Part shown: positions 34,602-44,244 of the stretch, one piece after another
How the letters are laid out: the number at the start of each line of letters is the position of its first letter
Numbering within the stretch: the first letter of the stretch is position 1
Source: UBA1737 sp964541525
Lineage (GTDB): Bacteria > Bacillota_I > Bacilli_A > ML615J-28 > CAG-313
Reading direction: 5' to 3'
DNA: 64,000 nt
Assembly: GCA_964541525.1 (NCBI GenBank)
Contig: CAZIQF010000004.1
Coordinates: 28,012 to 92,011 of the forward strand
The notes under the pieces: generated by a model
The model's database searches: none
The model's input: only the letters and a program-made list of their open reading frames with translations
What the model was told of the DNA's origin: nothing
Position numbers and translations under genes: made by a program

Positions 34602-36884
34602 ATGAAGTATTTTGCGTTAGTCGGAAATCCGAATTCAGGTAAAACAACACTATTTAATGCGTTGACAGGTTCAACAGCCCATGTAGGTAATTGGCCAGGA
34701 GTTACTGTAGATAAGAAAGAAGGAACTTATAAGAAATTAGAAGAACCAATTTCGATTGTTGATTTGCCAGGAATTTATTCACTTTCGCCATATACAAGTG
34801 AAGAAGTTATTTCGAGAAATTATATTTTAGATGAAAAACCAGCTTGTGTTATTAATATTGTTGATGCAACAAACCTAGAAAGAAATCTTTATTTAACAAC
34901 ACAATTATTAGAGATTGATGTACCAGTTGTTATTGCATTAAATATGATTGATGTTGTTCGAAAAAAAGGGGAAAAACTAGACCCTAAATTATTAGAAAAA
35001 AAGATTGGTGTACCAGTCGTTTCGATTTCAGCTCAAAGGGAAGAAAATCTTGATGAGTTAATGCAAATTGCATATGCTGAATCACTTAAGCCAAGAAGAG
35101 GAATAACTGTCTTAAGTGAAAGTAAACTAGATCATTTAATTCAAGATTGTAAAATAGCCTTTGAAGCATTAAAGGTGAGCCACCCACTATTTCATGCAAT
35201 TAAATTAGTGGAAAATGATGAAATTGAAGCTGCTAACCATCCTGAATTAGTTCAAACTGTTAATGAATTTAAAACTAATTTTAAAGATGATATTTTTGGT
35301 TCGGATTTAGAAGCGATAATTGCTGATGCAAGATATAAATGTATTACTAAGAATTTCGCTATTGCAAAAACTAAATCAACTAATATTAATGTTGATAGTG
35401 ACTCGGATAAAATTGACCGCATTTTAACCAATAAATGGTTAGCTATTCCTTGCTTTTTATTAATTTTATTCTTAGTATTCCATTTAACCTTCTCTGAAAA
35501 TTTGTTCTATTTAGGTGGGCTGTTTAAAGATGTAGTACCTAGCTTTGAAGGAACAGCTTTTGAAGGTGTACTTTGGACTGATGGTGGAATTAATTCACCA
35601 GGAGCTATTTTATTTAACCTTATGGACTGTCTTACAACTTTATTAGGAGATATCATTGTTGGTTTATTTGATGGTGCACCAATGTGGGTTAGTAGTTTTA
35701 TTAGTGATGGTGTATTAGCTGGTGTCTTTGCTGTTTTGAGCTTTGTTCCACAAATCTTAGTCTTATTCTTATTTTTCTCGATTTTAGAAGATTCTGGATA
35801 TATGGCAAGAGTAGCATTTGTTTTAGATCGAATCTTTAGAAAATTTGGCTTATCTGGTCGTGCATTTATGCCTATGATTATGGGATTTGGTTGTTCTGTT
35901 CCAGCGATTATTAATACTAGAACACTTGCAGATGAAAATGAAAAAATCGCAACAGTTAGAGTTATTCCATTCTTTAGCTGCGGTGCTAAAATTCCCATTT
36001 TAACTGCAGTTGCTGGAGGTATTGTTAGTATCTGTGATATTAAAAACCCAGATATTATTACCTATTCAATGTATGTATTAGGAATTGTAACGGCAATTGT
36101 TACAGTATTATTAATGCGACAAACCACAATGAAAGGTGAAGTTCCACCATTTATTATGGAATTACCTAATTACCATCTACCACAATTTAGATCACTAATG
36201 TTACATTTATGGGATAAATTAAAACATTATATTCAAAAAGCCTTTACGATTATTCTTGCATCAACAATTGTAATTTGGTTCTTGTCAAGTTTCTCTTTTA
36301 AATATGAATTTTTGCCGGAAGTAATTAATTATGGTGGTGAAGCAATTATGGCAAATATTAGAATGGATGAAAGTATATTAGGAAGTATAGGATCACTAAT
36401 TACACCACTATTTACACCACTTGGTTTTGGTTCAAATTTAAATGCTTTTGCGTGGGTATTTGCAGTAGCGGCAATAACTGGTTTAATTGCTAAAGAAAAT
36501 GTTATTGCAACCTTTGGTACACTTTCGGCATGTGTAGGTGGAATGTACATCGCAACAGAAGATGGAGTTGCAGAAGTAGTAGCAATGATTAATGCAACCG
36601 GAATTACTGTACCTGCTCTAATTTCATTTATCGCATTTAATATGCTAACAATTCCATGCTTTGCAGCAGTTGCTTCAGCAAAAGGTGAATTAACACGCAA
36701 AAAATTCAAATGGACACTTGTCTTTTGGGTTGCAACATCATATATTGTATCAATGATGATTTATCTAATTGGTACTTGGTGGTGGACTAGCTTTATCTTT
36801 ATTGCCGTTATGATTTTAGTTGGCGTTTCAATTTATTCGGTTAATAAAGTATTAGATAGTAGAAAGGATTTAAAACATTCATGA
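34602..36884 (+). CDS. feoB: Ferrous iron transport protein B
   Basis: Fe2+ importer of 760 residues. The N-terminal G-protein domain has G1 GNPNSGKTT (residues 7-15), G3 DLPG near 53 and G4 NMID near 114, followed by the helical GDI-like spacer (about 170-270). The membrane part (about 285-745) has two Gate motifs, including the conserved CSVPAI near 430 and CGAKIPI near 460. Start ATG follows GGAGGAAAAG directly after feoA. The stop TGA overlaps the next ATG (ATGA). Confidence 0.96.
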   Translation: MKYFALVGNPNSGKTTLFNALTGSTAHVGNWPGVTVDKKEGTYKKLEEPISIVDLPGIYSLSPYTSEEVISRNYILDEKPACVINIVDATNLERNLYLTTQLLEIDVPVVIALNMIDVVRKKGEKLDPKLLEKKIGVPVVSISAQREENLDELMQIAYAESLKPRRGITVLSESKLDHLIQDCKIAFEALKVSHPLFHAIKLVENDEIEAANHPELVQTVNEFKTNFKDDIFGSDLEAIIADARYKCITKNFAIAKTKSTNINVDSDSDKIDRILTNKWLAIPCFLLILFLVFHLTFSENLFYLGGLFKDVVPSFEGTAFEGVLWTDGGINSPGAILFNLMDCLTTLLGDIIVGLFDGAPMWVSSFISDGVLAGVFAVLSFVPQILVLFLFFSILEDSGYMARVAFVLDRIFRKFGLSGRAFMPMIMGFGCSVPAIINTRTLADENEKIATVRVIPFFSCGAKIPILTAVAGGIVSICDIKNPDIITYSMYVLGIVTAIVTVLLMRQTTMKGEVPPFIMELPNYHLPQFRSLMLHLWDKLKHYIQKAFTIILASTIVIWFLSSFSFKYEFLPEVINYGGEAIMANIRMDESILGSIGSLITPLFTPLGFGSNLNAFAWVFAVAAITGLIAKENVIATFGTLSACVGGMYIATEDGVAEVVAMINATGITVPALISFIAFNMLTIPCFAAVASAKGELTRKKFKWTLVFWVATSYIVSMMIYLIGTWWWTSFIFIAVMILVGVSIYSVNKVLDSRKDLKHS

Positions 36885-37078
36885 CATTATTAGAAATAGT
36901 AATTATCATCTTGGCAGTTAGTTATGTTTGTTGGGTCTTTGGTTCAGCTATTTATAAGCACTATCATAATCTTCCAACTGGTGATTGTGCTTGTTGTGCT
37001 TTAAAAAACAAAAGAATTGTAAGAAAAATTAATAAATTAAGAAAAAAGCGCTTAAAAAAAACTGGTAATTTAAACTAA
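36881..37078 (+). CDS. FeoB-associated Cys-rich membrane protein
   Basis: 65 residues: one N-terminal membrane helix (about 3-25), then a short loop with D-C-A-C-C near residues 37-41 and a very basic tail (KNKRIVRKINKLRKKRLKK). This layout matches the small FeoB-associated cysteine-rich proteins found at the end of Gram-positive feo operons. It overlaps feoB by 4 bases. The cysteines may handle iron; its exact role is unknown. Confidence 0.82.
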   Translation: MTLLEIVIIILAVSYVCWVFGSAIYKHYHNLPTGDCACCALKNKRIVRKINKLRKKRLKKTGNLN

Positions 37079-37109
37079 ACTACTTACAAACGATGTAAGT
37101 AGTTTTTTT
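37077..37109 (+). terminator. Terminator of the feo operon
   Basis: AAACTACTTACA (37077-37088) pairs perfectly with TGTAAGTAGTTT (37094-37105); seven T residues follow. Confidence 0.92.
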
Positions 37110-37122
37110 CGACAAATTATTG

Positions 37123-37151
37123 TTGCAAATTCATTCATTTTAGTGTATAAT
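37123..37151 (+). promoter_or_regulatory. Promoter of the VanZ-like gene
   Basis: TTGCAA (37123-37128), 17-base spacer, TATAAT (37146-37151). Confidence 0.8.
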
Positions 37152-37171
37152 ATACTAAAAAGGAAAAAATT

Positions 37172-37663
37172 ATGAGATATCTAAAATATTTATTTTTAAT
37201 TATATTTATAAGTATTACAATTTTCATATTTGTTAAAGCAGGGGCATCAGCTGAAGAATCAACTGCTGATAGTGACCAAGTTACAGATATTGTCGTCGGA
37301 ACTATTGATCAAATTAGACCTGGTGAAGAATCAATTGTTGATATTTATGGTATTGATCAAGTCAAACAATTTATTCGTAAAGGAATTGGTCATTTTGGAT
37401 TATTTTTAGTTTTAGGTATCTTTGGCGTGCCAACGTTTATCTTGTTTATTAAAAAACATTATCTAGCAATAATTTTCGAATTAATAACTGGTTTTATGAT
37501 TGCAGGGATATCAGAAATGATTCAAATTTTTGCTTCTAATCGTGGACCATCATTTAAAGATGTGTTACTTGATTTTAGTGGATATTTAACATCAAGTATT
37601 TTAATTCTAGGAATAGTATTAATTATATATATAATAAGGAAGAAAAAAGTAGTAACTGATTAA
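37172..37663 (+). CDS. VanZ-like membrane protein
   Basis: 163 residues with an N-terminal hydrophobic segment (about 5-22), a soluble extracytoplasmic stretch (about 25-65), and three further helices. The motif pattern IRKGIGHFGLFLVLGIFG, then GFMIAGISEMIQIF and RGPSFKDVLLDFSGY matches the VanZ-like family (conserved K-x-x-H-F, E-x-x-Q, R-x3-x2-D-x3-x-x-G). Family members vary in role (glycopeptide resistance or envelope functions). Nothing here indicates a glycopeptide cluster. Confidence 0.85.
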   Translation: MRYLKYLFLIIFISITIFIFVKAGASAEESTADSDQVTDIVVGTIDQIRPGEESIVDIYGIDQVKQFIRKGIGHFGLFLVLGIFGVPTFILFIKKHYLAIIFELITGFMIAGISEMIQIFASNRGPSFKDVLLDFSGYLTSSILILGIVLIIYIIRKKKVVTD

Positions 37664-37680
37664 TTCATTTGCTACTTTAT
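37648..37680 (+). terminator. Weak terminator after the VanZ-like gene
   Basis: AAAGTAG and CTACTTT arms with an 18-base loop, followed by ATTTATT. The stem is short, so termination may be partial. Confidence 0.45.
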
Positions 37681-37733
37681 TTATTATTTAATAAAAATTT
37701 GATATAATAATTGAAGAAAGAAGAGTGAATAAT

Positions 37734-38867
37734 ATGATTACTAAAGATTTAGAACTTGTTGAACTATTAAAAAAATATGAAATATCAGGAATGAGTGTTC
37801 TTCATACCAATCAAGAGAAAATTGATTATTTTCTTCAACTTGGATACGAAGATTTGGAAAATAGTAAACTAACCACTGACCATACTATTTACCGAATTGC
37901 ATCAGTATCAAAAGTCATTGTTGCATTAGGTATTATGAAATTAGTGGAAGATGGTATACTTGATATTTATGAAGATATATCTAAATATTTAGGTTATCAA
38001 GTGCGCAATCCACATCATCCAGATGTTAAAATTACCCTTGAAATGATTATGACTCAAACATCAAGTCTTTGTGATGGTAATCAAGATAGTACTGGATATG
38101 ATGGTGTTAATGGAAAAATGATGGATGTATCATTAGAACGCTTATTGACCGATCCTAGTTATGAATATTATGATGAGAAGACTTTTACTAAAGCAGTACC
38201 AGGTTCGACTTGGCTTTACTCTAATTTAGGTTGTGGGATTCTTGCATGTGTTATTGAAAAAGTTACTGGTAAATTATTTACCACATATATTAAAGAAATT
38301 CTACTTGATCCACTTGGTATTGATGGTGGGTTTAGAGTTGATCAAGTAAAAGATACAGCCAGTATTGCATCACTTTATGATTTTGATGGTAAAAAATTAA
38401 GATTATGTAGAGATAAAGAGATGTTCTTTGAAATTATGTATCCAATATATTCATTAGGAGATAACTTTAGGGGCCCAGCCGGTGGTTTATTTATTAACGC
38501 AAGTGATTTAGCTAAAATTATGTTGATGATGATTAACAAAGGAAAATATGGTAATCAATTACTATATAAACCATCAACAATTGAATTTATGGAACAAGTA
38601 CATTGGAAAGGTATTGCATATGATCCAAGTTATCGTGCAAAAGGTTTACAATTAAATCTATTAGATGGATTTTCTAAAGAAACCTTAAAAGGTCATTTTG
38701 GTTGTGCTTATGGACTACGTAGTTTTATGTTATATAACCGAAACAATGGATATATTTTCTTATGTAATGGTGCTGATTATCATGGCTTTGGTGATCATAT
38801 GGTTAAAATGGAAGAAGAATTATTAAACTATTTAATAACAAAATTTGAAGGTGAAAAAGTTGAATAA
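37734..38867 (+). CDS. Serine hydrolase of the beta-lactamase fold (class C / esterase type)
   Basis: 377 residues. S-V-S-K near residues 58-61 is the SxxK nucleophile motif, Y-S-N near 162 the second motif (YxN), and HFGCAYG near 320 takes the place of the KTG/HxG third motif. These define the beta-lactamase-related family, which includes DD-peptidases and esterases. There is no signal peptide, so a cytosolic esterase or peptidase is more likely than an antibiotic-degrading enzyme. Start at ATG 37734 (a GTG at 37725 is possible). The last codons overlap the LD-carboxypeptidase gene. Confidence 0.8.
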   Translation: MITKDLELVELLKKYEISGMSVLHTNQEKIDYFLQLGYEDLENSKLTTDHTIYRIASVSKVIVALGIMKLVEDGILDIYEDISKYLGYQVRNPHHPDVKITLEMIMTQTSSLCDGNQDSTGYDGVNGKMMDVSLERLLTDPSYEYYDEKTFTKAVPGSTWLYSNLGCGILACVIEKVTGKLFTTYIKEILLDPLGIDGGFRVDQVKDTASIASLYDFDGKKLRLCRDKEMFFEIMYPIYSLGDNFRGPAGGLFINASDLAKIMLMMINKGKYGNQLLYKPSTIEFMEQVHWKGIAYDPSYRAKGLQLNLLDGFSKETLKGHFGCAYGLRSFMLYNRNNGYIFLCNGADYHGFGDHMVKMEEELLNYLITKFEGEKVE

Positions 38868-39780
38868 ATTAAAAAGAATAACTAGCGGTTCGACATTAGG
38901 AATTATTGCCCCTGCGGGCTATGTTAAAACCAAGGAAGAAATTGAAACATTTGTAAAGTTACTTGAAAGTCATGGTTATAAATGTAAATTAGGTAAATCG
39001 TTATTAGCAAAAACTGGCTATTTAGCTGGAAGTGATGCTTTGCGCGCTGCTGATATCATGATGATGTTTGAAGATCCAAGTATTGATGGTATCTTATGCT
39101 ATAAAGGTGGATATGGAACGCAAAGATTATTGCCATTATTAGATTTTGAACGAATTAAACAAAATCCCAAACTAATTATGGGCTTTTCTGATATTACGGT
39201 TTTACTTAATGTTATTTATCAACAATGTGCATTTCCCACAGTTCATGGTGAAATGGGAATATGTATGAAAACTTTTGAGGAATTTACTTTTAATCATTTC
39301 TTTAGTGTAATCAGTGAAGGTTTTACTCAACCACTTAAAAATGTTCAATCTCCTTTAAATGTAATTAATGAAGGAGTCGCAGAAGGTATCTTAGTTGGTG
39401 GTAATTTAAGCTTGATCTATGCATTAATGGGGACTGAATATGAAATTGATCTAACTGATAAAATTTTATTAATCGAAGACGTTGATGAAGAAACGTATGC
39501 CATTGATCGAATGCTTTCTTCGCTGACACTATCAAAAGGATTTAAATCATTAAAAGGAATTATTTGTGGTTATTTTACGAATTGTGAGCCATCTTGTGAT
39601 ATAACTGTTGATGAAGTTTTAAATCATTATTTTAAAGGACTAAATATCCCCGTAGTAAGTGGTTTTGAAACTGGTCACAGCAAGCCATTCATTAACTTAC
39701 CAATCGGTTTAAAAGTAAAGTTAGATACTTACACTAGTTCTGTAACCGCTTTAGAAAGTCTGTTTATTGACAATAAATAA
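38860..39780 (+). CDS. Peptidase S66 family protein (LD-carboxypeptidase / MccF-like)
   Basis: About 306 residues, most likely starting at TTG 38860 behind AAGGTG (38849-38854); in-frame TTG 38845 and GTG 38851 are alternatives. Family motifs: GIIAPAGYV near the N-terminus, YKGGYGTQRLLP, nucleophile Ser in MGFSDITVLL, HGEMG, and the Glu/His pair in IEDVDEE and TGHSKP. S66 enzymes remove the terminal D-Ala from murein tetrapeptides or cleave microcin C-type conjugates. With the adjacent serine hydrolase, a wall-peptide recycling pair is plausible. Confidence 0.88.
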   Translation: MNKLKRITSGSTLGIIAPAGYVKTKEEIETFVKLLESHGYKCKLGKSLLAKTGYLAGSDALRAADIMMMFEDPSIDGILCYKGGYGTQRLLPLLDFERIKQNPKLIMGFSDITVLLNVIYQQCAFPTVHGEMGICMKTFEEFTFNHFFSVISEGFTQPLKNVQSPLNVINEGVAEGILVGGNLSLIYALMGTEYEIDLTDKILLIEDVDEETYAIDRMLSSLTLSKGFKSLKGIICGYFTNCEPSCDITVDEVLNHYFKGLNIPVVSGFETGHSKPFINLPIGLKVKLDTYTSSVTALESLFIDNK

Positions 39781-39796
39781 TTAATTGTAGTAAAAT
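39767..39796 (+). promoter_or_regulatory. Promoter of typA
   Basis: TTGACA (39767-39772), 18-base spacer, TAAAAT (39791-39796). The -35 lies inside the last codons of the S66 gene. Confidence 0.7.
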
Positions 39797-39830
39797 AAAC
39801 AAGAATAAAAATAAGAAAAGAGAACCAAAT

Positions 39831-41648
39831 ATGAAAATAAAAAATATTGCAATAATCGCTCACGTTGACCATGGAAAAACAACATTAGTCGATTCGTTGT
39901 TAAAATCAACCGAAACATTTAGGGATAATGAAGTTGTTGATACTTGTGTAATGGATTCCAATGAAATTGAAAGAGAACGGGGAATTACCATTCTTGCTAA
40001 ACCAACTGGCGTTTATTATAAAGATTATAAGATTAATATTTTAGATACACCTGGACATGCTGATTTCTCAGGTGAAGTAGAAAGAATTATGGGAATGGTT
40101 GATGGCGTGTTACTTGTTGTCGATGCCTATGAAGGAACAATGCCACAAACAAGATTTGTTTTAAAAAAAGCTTTAGAATATCATCATAAAGCTATTGTTG
40201 TTATCAATAAAATCGATAAACCTTCAGCTAGACCGGCAGCAGTTATTGATGAAGTATTAGATTTATTTATTGATTTAGGAGCTGATGATGATCAATTAGA
40301 ATTTAAAGTTGTTTATACTTCAGCTGTAAACTTTACATCAAGTTTGTCTGATGATCCTGACACTCAAACAGAAGGAATGTTACCACTTTTAGATATGATT
40401 CTTGAAGAAATTCCTGATGCTGATAATGATTCATTATCACCACTTCAATTTCAACCAGCATTGCTTGACTATAATGATTATGTTGGTAGAATTGGGATTG
40501 GTCGGGTTAAAAGAGGCGTAATTCGGGTTAATGAAATGGTTAGTTGCTTAAGAATTGATTCAACTGTCACTAATTTTAGAATTCAAAAACTATTTAACTT
40601 TATGGGAATTAAGCGAGTTGAGATTAACGAAGCATATGCTGGTGATATTGTTGGAATCGCAGGGCTTCCCGATATTTATGTTGGTGAAACTGTTTGTGAT
40701 TTAGATCATATTGAACCACTACCATTAATTCATGTTAGTGAACCAACAGTCCAAATGAATTTTGGCACTAATACATCACCATTTGTTGGTCGTGATGGTA
40801 AAATCGTTACTGCGAGAAAAATTGAAGAACGTTTATTTAAAGAAACGCAAAGCGATGTAAGTTTAAGAGTTGAACGCGTTGAAAATAAAGAAGAATGGGT
40901 TGTCTCTGGTCGTGGTGAATTACACCTATCCATTTTAATTGAGAACTTAAGGAGAGAAGGATTTGAATTTCAAGTATCTCGTCCAAAAGTAATTTTAAAA
41001 GAAATTGATGGTGTAACTTGTGAGCCATATGAAGATGTTGTTGTTGATATTCCGGATGAATATGTAGGACCAGCAATCGAGATGTTAGGATCAAGAAGGG
41101 GTAATCTAATTACAATGGATTCTAAAGATGGTCAAACTCGTCTTACCTATACCGTACCATCAAAAGGTTTAATTGGTTTTGCAACCGATTTTCTAACTGC
41201 AACGCATGGGTATGGAATTATGAATCATATCTTTAGAGAATATTTACCAATCACTCCTGATACTTTTACTGGTCGTAAAACCCATGTCTTAGTCTCAATG
41301 AATAGTGGTGCCGCTACTGCTTATGCATGTGGAGGTTTAGAAGACCGAGGTGAACTATTCATTAAACCGGGTGAAGAAGTATATGAAGGAATGATTGTGG
41401 GAACATGTAATCGTGAAGAAGATTTGGCGGTTAATATTACCCGTGCTAAACAAATGACCAATCAAAGAAGTTCAACTAAGGATTCAACTGTCGTTTTAAA
41501 AGCACCAAGAGTCTTATCATTAGAAAACTATTTAGAATTTATTGATGATGATGAATTAGTTGAAATTACTCCTAAACATATTCGCTTACGAAAAGTTATT
41601 TTAGATACAGTTGAAAGAAAAAAATACGATTCAAGGAAAAATAAATAA
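39831..41648 (+). CDS. typA: Ribosome-associated GTPase TypA/BipA
   Basis: 605 residues, normal for BipA. GTPase domain with G1 AHVDHGKTT at residues 9-17, switch I RGITI near 46, G3 DTPGHADF near 71-78, G4 NKID near 124; then beta-barrel domain 2, EF-G-like domains III and V, and the BipA-specific C-terminal domain (SGAATAYACGGLEDRG near 490). It acts on the ribosome in stress adaptation and subunit assembly. Single gene with its own promoter and terminator. Confidence 0.97.
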   Translation: MKIKNIAIIAHVDHGKTTLVDSLLKSTETFRDNEVVDTCVMDSNEIERERGITILAKPTGVYYKDYKINILDTPGHADFSGEVERIMGMVDGVLLVVDAYEGTMPQTRFVLKKALEYHHKAIVVINKIDKPSARPAAVIDEVLDLFIDLGADDDQLEFKVVYTSAVNFTSSLSDDPDTQTEGMLPLLDMILEEIPDADNDSLSPLQFQPALLDYNDYVGRIGIGRVKRGVIRVNEMVSCLRIDSTVTNFRIQKLFNFMGIKRVEINEAYAGDIVGIAGLPDIYVGETVCDLDHIEPLPLIHVSEPTVQMNFGTNTSPFVGRDGKIVTARKIEERLFKETQSDVSLRVERVENKEEWVVSGRGELHLSILIENLRREGFEFQVSRPKVILKEIDGVTCEPYEDVVVDIPDEYVGPAIEMLGSRRGNLITMDSKDGQTRLTYTVPSKGLIGFATDFLTATHGYGIMNHIFREYLPITPDTFTGRKTHVLVSMNSGAATAYACGGLEDRGELFIKPGEEVYEGMIVGTCNREEDLAVNITRAKQMTNQRSSTKDSTVVLKAPRVLSLENYLEFIDDDELVEITPKHIRLRKVILDTVERKKYDSRKNK

Positions 41649-41680
41649 AGATTTAAAGAGTTTTCTTTAAGTCTTTTTTC
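41647..41680 (+). terminator. Terminator of typA
   Basis: AAAGATTTAAAG (41647-41658) pairs with CTTTAAGTCTTT (41665-41676) including one G-U pair, followed by T residues. Confidence 0.8.
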
Positions 41681-41739
41681 ATTAAGTAAGAAATATTAAA
41701 ACAAATATGGTATACTATATATAATAAGGAAGTGAAAAT

Positions 41740-42531
41740 ATGGTATTACATGATCAACATGTACATTCATCGTTTTCTGGTGACTCAAAAGCAAATTTAA
41801 ATGAATATTATCAAATCGCCAAAAAATTAGGTTGTAGTTATTTTGTAACAACGGAACATTTAGATTATGATATTACAATGCTTAAATGTGATTGGATTGT
41901 TGATGTCAAGACCTTAAGAGTAGTATTAAACCAAATCGAAGAACAAGATGGTCCAAAGACATTATTAGGAATTGAAGTTGGTTATCGAAGTGATTATTTA
42001 GAACAGATTAAACAGATCTTAAATAGTGAAAACTTTGATTTAATTAATTTATCAATTCACGATAGTGGTCAAATTGAATATTATTTTGTTGATGGCTTTA
42101 AGCAAATCGGTATTAAAGAAACAATGCAGATTTATTATCAACAAATGTTAGATGCGGTTAGCAACTTTGACTCTTTTGATGTGTTAAGTCATTTAGATTA
42201 TGGCTTTAAAACGGCATATAAAATTGATCCCACCTATGATTTTTTGAGTGATGGGGAAGTGATTAAACAAATTTTAACCATTTTAATCAAAAAAGGTAAA
42301 GCCCTTGAAATTAATACAAAGGTTCAAAAGGATTTACCAAGTTCCCATTTATCCACCTTGTTAAATTTATATCAAAGTTTAGGTGGAACTAGATTAACAT
42401 TATCATCAGATGCCCATCAAACATGTCGTTACTTATATGGATTTGAACAATACAAACAAATCATTAAAAAAGCTGGATTTAAATTCTTGTGTTACTTTGT
42501 AGCAAGAAAAGAATATCATTTTGATATTTAG
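41740..42531 (+). CDS. PHP-domain phosphoesterase (histidinol-phosphatase-like)
   Basis: 263 residues. Metal-binding PHP motifs: HDQHVHSSFS at residues 4-13, TTEHLDY near 39-45, a central LLGIEVGY Glu, LSIHD, VLSHLDY near 147, and the C-terminal LSSDAH motif near 225-230. The length and pattern match the HisJ-type histidinol-phosphatase family, but no his genes lie nearby, so the substrate is open. SD AAGGAAGTG precedes the ATG. The next gene starts 9 bases after the stop behind GGAGGTAGG. Confidence 0.82.
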   Translation: MVLHDQHVHSSFSGDSKANLNEYYQIAKKLGCSYFVTTEHLDYDITMLKCDWIVDVKTLRVVLNQIEEQDGPKTLLGIEVGYRSDYLEQIKQILNSENFDLINLSIHDSGQIEYYFVDGFKQIGIKETMQIYYQQMLDAVSNFDSFDVLSHLDYGFKTAYKIDPTYDFLSDGEVIKQILTILIKKGKALEINTKVQKDLPSSHLSTLLNLYQSLGGTRLTLSSDAHQTCRYLYGFEQYKQIIKKAGFKFLCYFVARKEYHFDI

Positions 42532-42540
42532 GAGGTAGGT

Positions 42541-43395
42541 ATGACTGAAAAAGATTTTCGTAAATTAGTGACTGATTTAGAACTAACAAAAGCTGATAAA
42601 GAAATGGTTCAATCATTTATTGATTCCTTAAAACAAAAGTTAGATGAACATATTAAATATTTAAAAGTTAGTAGTATAACTTGTGGTAATAATATGATGA
42701 GCGGTATTTATTATCATGGTTCAAAAAATTTAGAATTAATGGTTGTGTTTGAAAAACCTGATGTTGATTCTTTTCCGATGATGAATCAAGTAGCGATTAA
42801 TGAATTATGGAATTTCTTAATATTTAATTATAAATTAGAAAAAATGAATCAAATTAGTTTTGATGAACAAGCTAACGCGATTGTGGTTGATATTAAAGAT
42901 ATGACTATAACCATTAATATTCGTTTTGAACAAGAATTAAATTATCAAACGGATTTTGGTTTAGAACAAGACAAGGTTCGTCAACGTTTTATCAATATGG
43001 CAAATTCCGAATTTAGTTTATTTAAAAATACGATGCAATTAGTATCATATCTAAAAGACCAAAATGATTTAAATGGTATTAGTGATTATCAATTAGAATT
43101 GTTATTATATTATGGATTATCGGAAAACTTTACTAAACATTCATATGAAGTTTATTTAAAAGAATTAACGCACGCTATTGATGATTTGCTGAAAGGAATA
43201 AAAATTGATCAAGATGATACAACTTATCGCAATTTAAATCTTTCTAGGGGTCCTAATATCAAAAATGATTATACGATTATTGATATTGCTAATCCAAAAA
43301 TTAATTTATGTAGTACAATGAAAGAAGCCGGAGCCAATGAATTTAAGAAATTGAAAAAAATTATCTTAAAATTTATTACTCCAAAATCAAATTAA
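42541..43395 (+). CDS. Unknown protein, possible degenerate nucleotidyltransferase-like fold
   Basis: 284 residues with no family I can assign firmly. About residues 50-130, a stretch around YYHGSKNLELMVVFEKPD and later VVDIKDMTITINI resembles the beta-hairpin order of Pol-beta-type nucleotidyltransferases, where G-S is followed by a D-x-D pair. Here the acidic pair is N-x-E-L, so the site would be inactive. The C-terminal helical part (LLLYYGLSENFTKHSYEVYLKEL) fits the helical bundle seen in OAS-like proteins. This is a fold impression, not a proof. It is co-transcribed with the PHP gene. Confidence 0.45.
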   Translation: MTEKDFRKLVTDLELTKADKEMVQSFIDSLKQKLDEHIKYLKVSSITCGNNMMSGIYYHGSKNLELMVVFEKPDVDSFPMMNQVAINELWNFLIFNYKLEKMNQISFDEQANAIVVDIKDMTITINIRFEQELNYQTDFGLEQDKVRQRFINMANSEFSLFKNTMQLVSYLKDQNDLNGISDYQLELLLYYGLSENFTKHSYEVYLKELTHAIDDLLKGIKIDQDDTTYRNLNLSRGPNIKNDYTIIDIANPKINLCSTMKEAGANEFKKLKKIILKFITPKSN

Positions 43396-43418
43396 AACAA
43401 ATTATAAAAACATATTAC

Positions 43419-43447
43419 TTCCAATGAAATAAAAAAAGTGGTATAAT
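43419..43447 (+). promoter_or_regulatory. Promoter of yebC
   Basis: TTCCAA (43419-43424), 17-base spacer, TATAAT (43442-43447). The -10 is perfect; the -35 is weak. Confidence 0.55.
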
Positions 43448-43483
43448 AGATAAGGAAAAAAATAAGATAAGGAGAATTTAACT

Positions 43484-44236
43484 ATGGGTAGAGCACATGA
43501 AGTCCGCGCAGCATCAATGGCAAAGACAGCCGCTGCAAAATCTAAACTTAATAATAAGTGGAGCCGTTTAATTTATATGGCTGCCAAAGGTGGTGTACCT
43601 GACCCAGATTTAAATCAAACATTAAAAAGAACAATCGAAAGAGCAAGACGTGAACAAGTAACTGCTGATGTTATCAAAAGAGCAATTGATAAAGCTAAAG
43701 GTTCTGATCAAACATCATATACAGAATTATTACTTGAAGGTTTTGGCCCTGGACAATCACAATTAGTTATTGAATGTTTAACCGATAACCATAACCGTAC
43801 ACAAACTGCAGTTAAAGTTGCATTACAAAAATGTGGTGGTAAAATCGCATCAAGTGGAAGTGTAACTTATCAATTCAAACATTTAGCAGTATTTACTTTT
43901 AAAGGTTTAGGTGAAGAAGATGCAGTAATGGCACTTCTTGATGCTGATTGTGATGTTCAAAATACATACACAGAAGTCGATGAAGAAACAAATGAAGAGC
44001 TAGTAACTGTTGAAGCAGATTATTCTGAATATGCAAAAATTAGAACTGCTCTTACTGATTTAAAAGAAGATTTAGAATTCTTAGTAGATCGAATCAGTTG
44101 GGAAACCGACAATATGGTTGATTTAGAAGCTGGAAAAGAAACAGAACAATTTGAAAGACTACTTGCATTATTAGAAGAAGATGATGATGTCCAAGATGTT
44201 TTCTACAATGTAAATTACACACCAGTAGAAGAATAA
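43484..44236 (+). CDS. yebC: YebC/PmpR-family regulator
   Basis: 250 residues: N-terminal helical domain with the conserved MGRAHEVRA and KSKLNNKWSRLIYMAAKGG, then the two alpha/beta domains including GFGPGQSQLVIECLTDN and GKIASSGSVTYQF. Members act as DNA-binding regulators or, in recent work on Bacillus YeeI/YebC2-type proteins, help ribosomes on proline-rich stretches. SD AAGGAG precedes the ATG. Its terminator overlaps the tRNA promoter. Confidence 0.94.
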   Translation: MGRAHEVRAASMAKTAAAKSKLNNKWSRLIYMAAKGGVPDPDLNQTLKRTIERARREQVTADVIKRAIDKAKGSDQTSYTELLLEGFGPGQSQLVIECLTDNHNRTQTAVKVALQKCGGKIASSGSVTYQFKHLAVFTFKGLGEEDAVMALLDADCDVQNTYTEVDEETNEELVTVEADYSEYAKIRTALTDLKEDLEFLVDRISWETDNMVDLEAGKETEQFERLLALLEEDDDVQDVFYNVNYTPVEE

Positions 44237-44244
44237 ACCAAATA

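Noticed and set aside
37734..38867. Antibiotic resistance beta-lactamase
   Set aside because: No signal peptide and an HxG-like third motif with esterase-type features; no evidence of lactam hydrolysis.
1..44236. Mycoplasma code 4 (TGA as Trp)
   Set aside because: feoB and the HAD gene end with TGA at natural positions, and Trp codons are TGG throughout.
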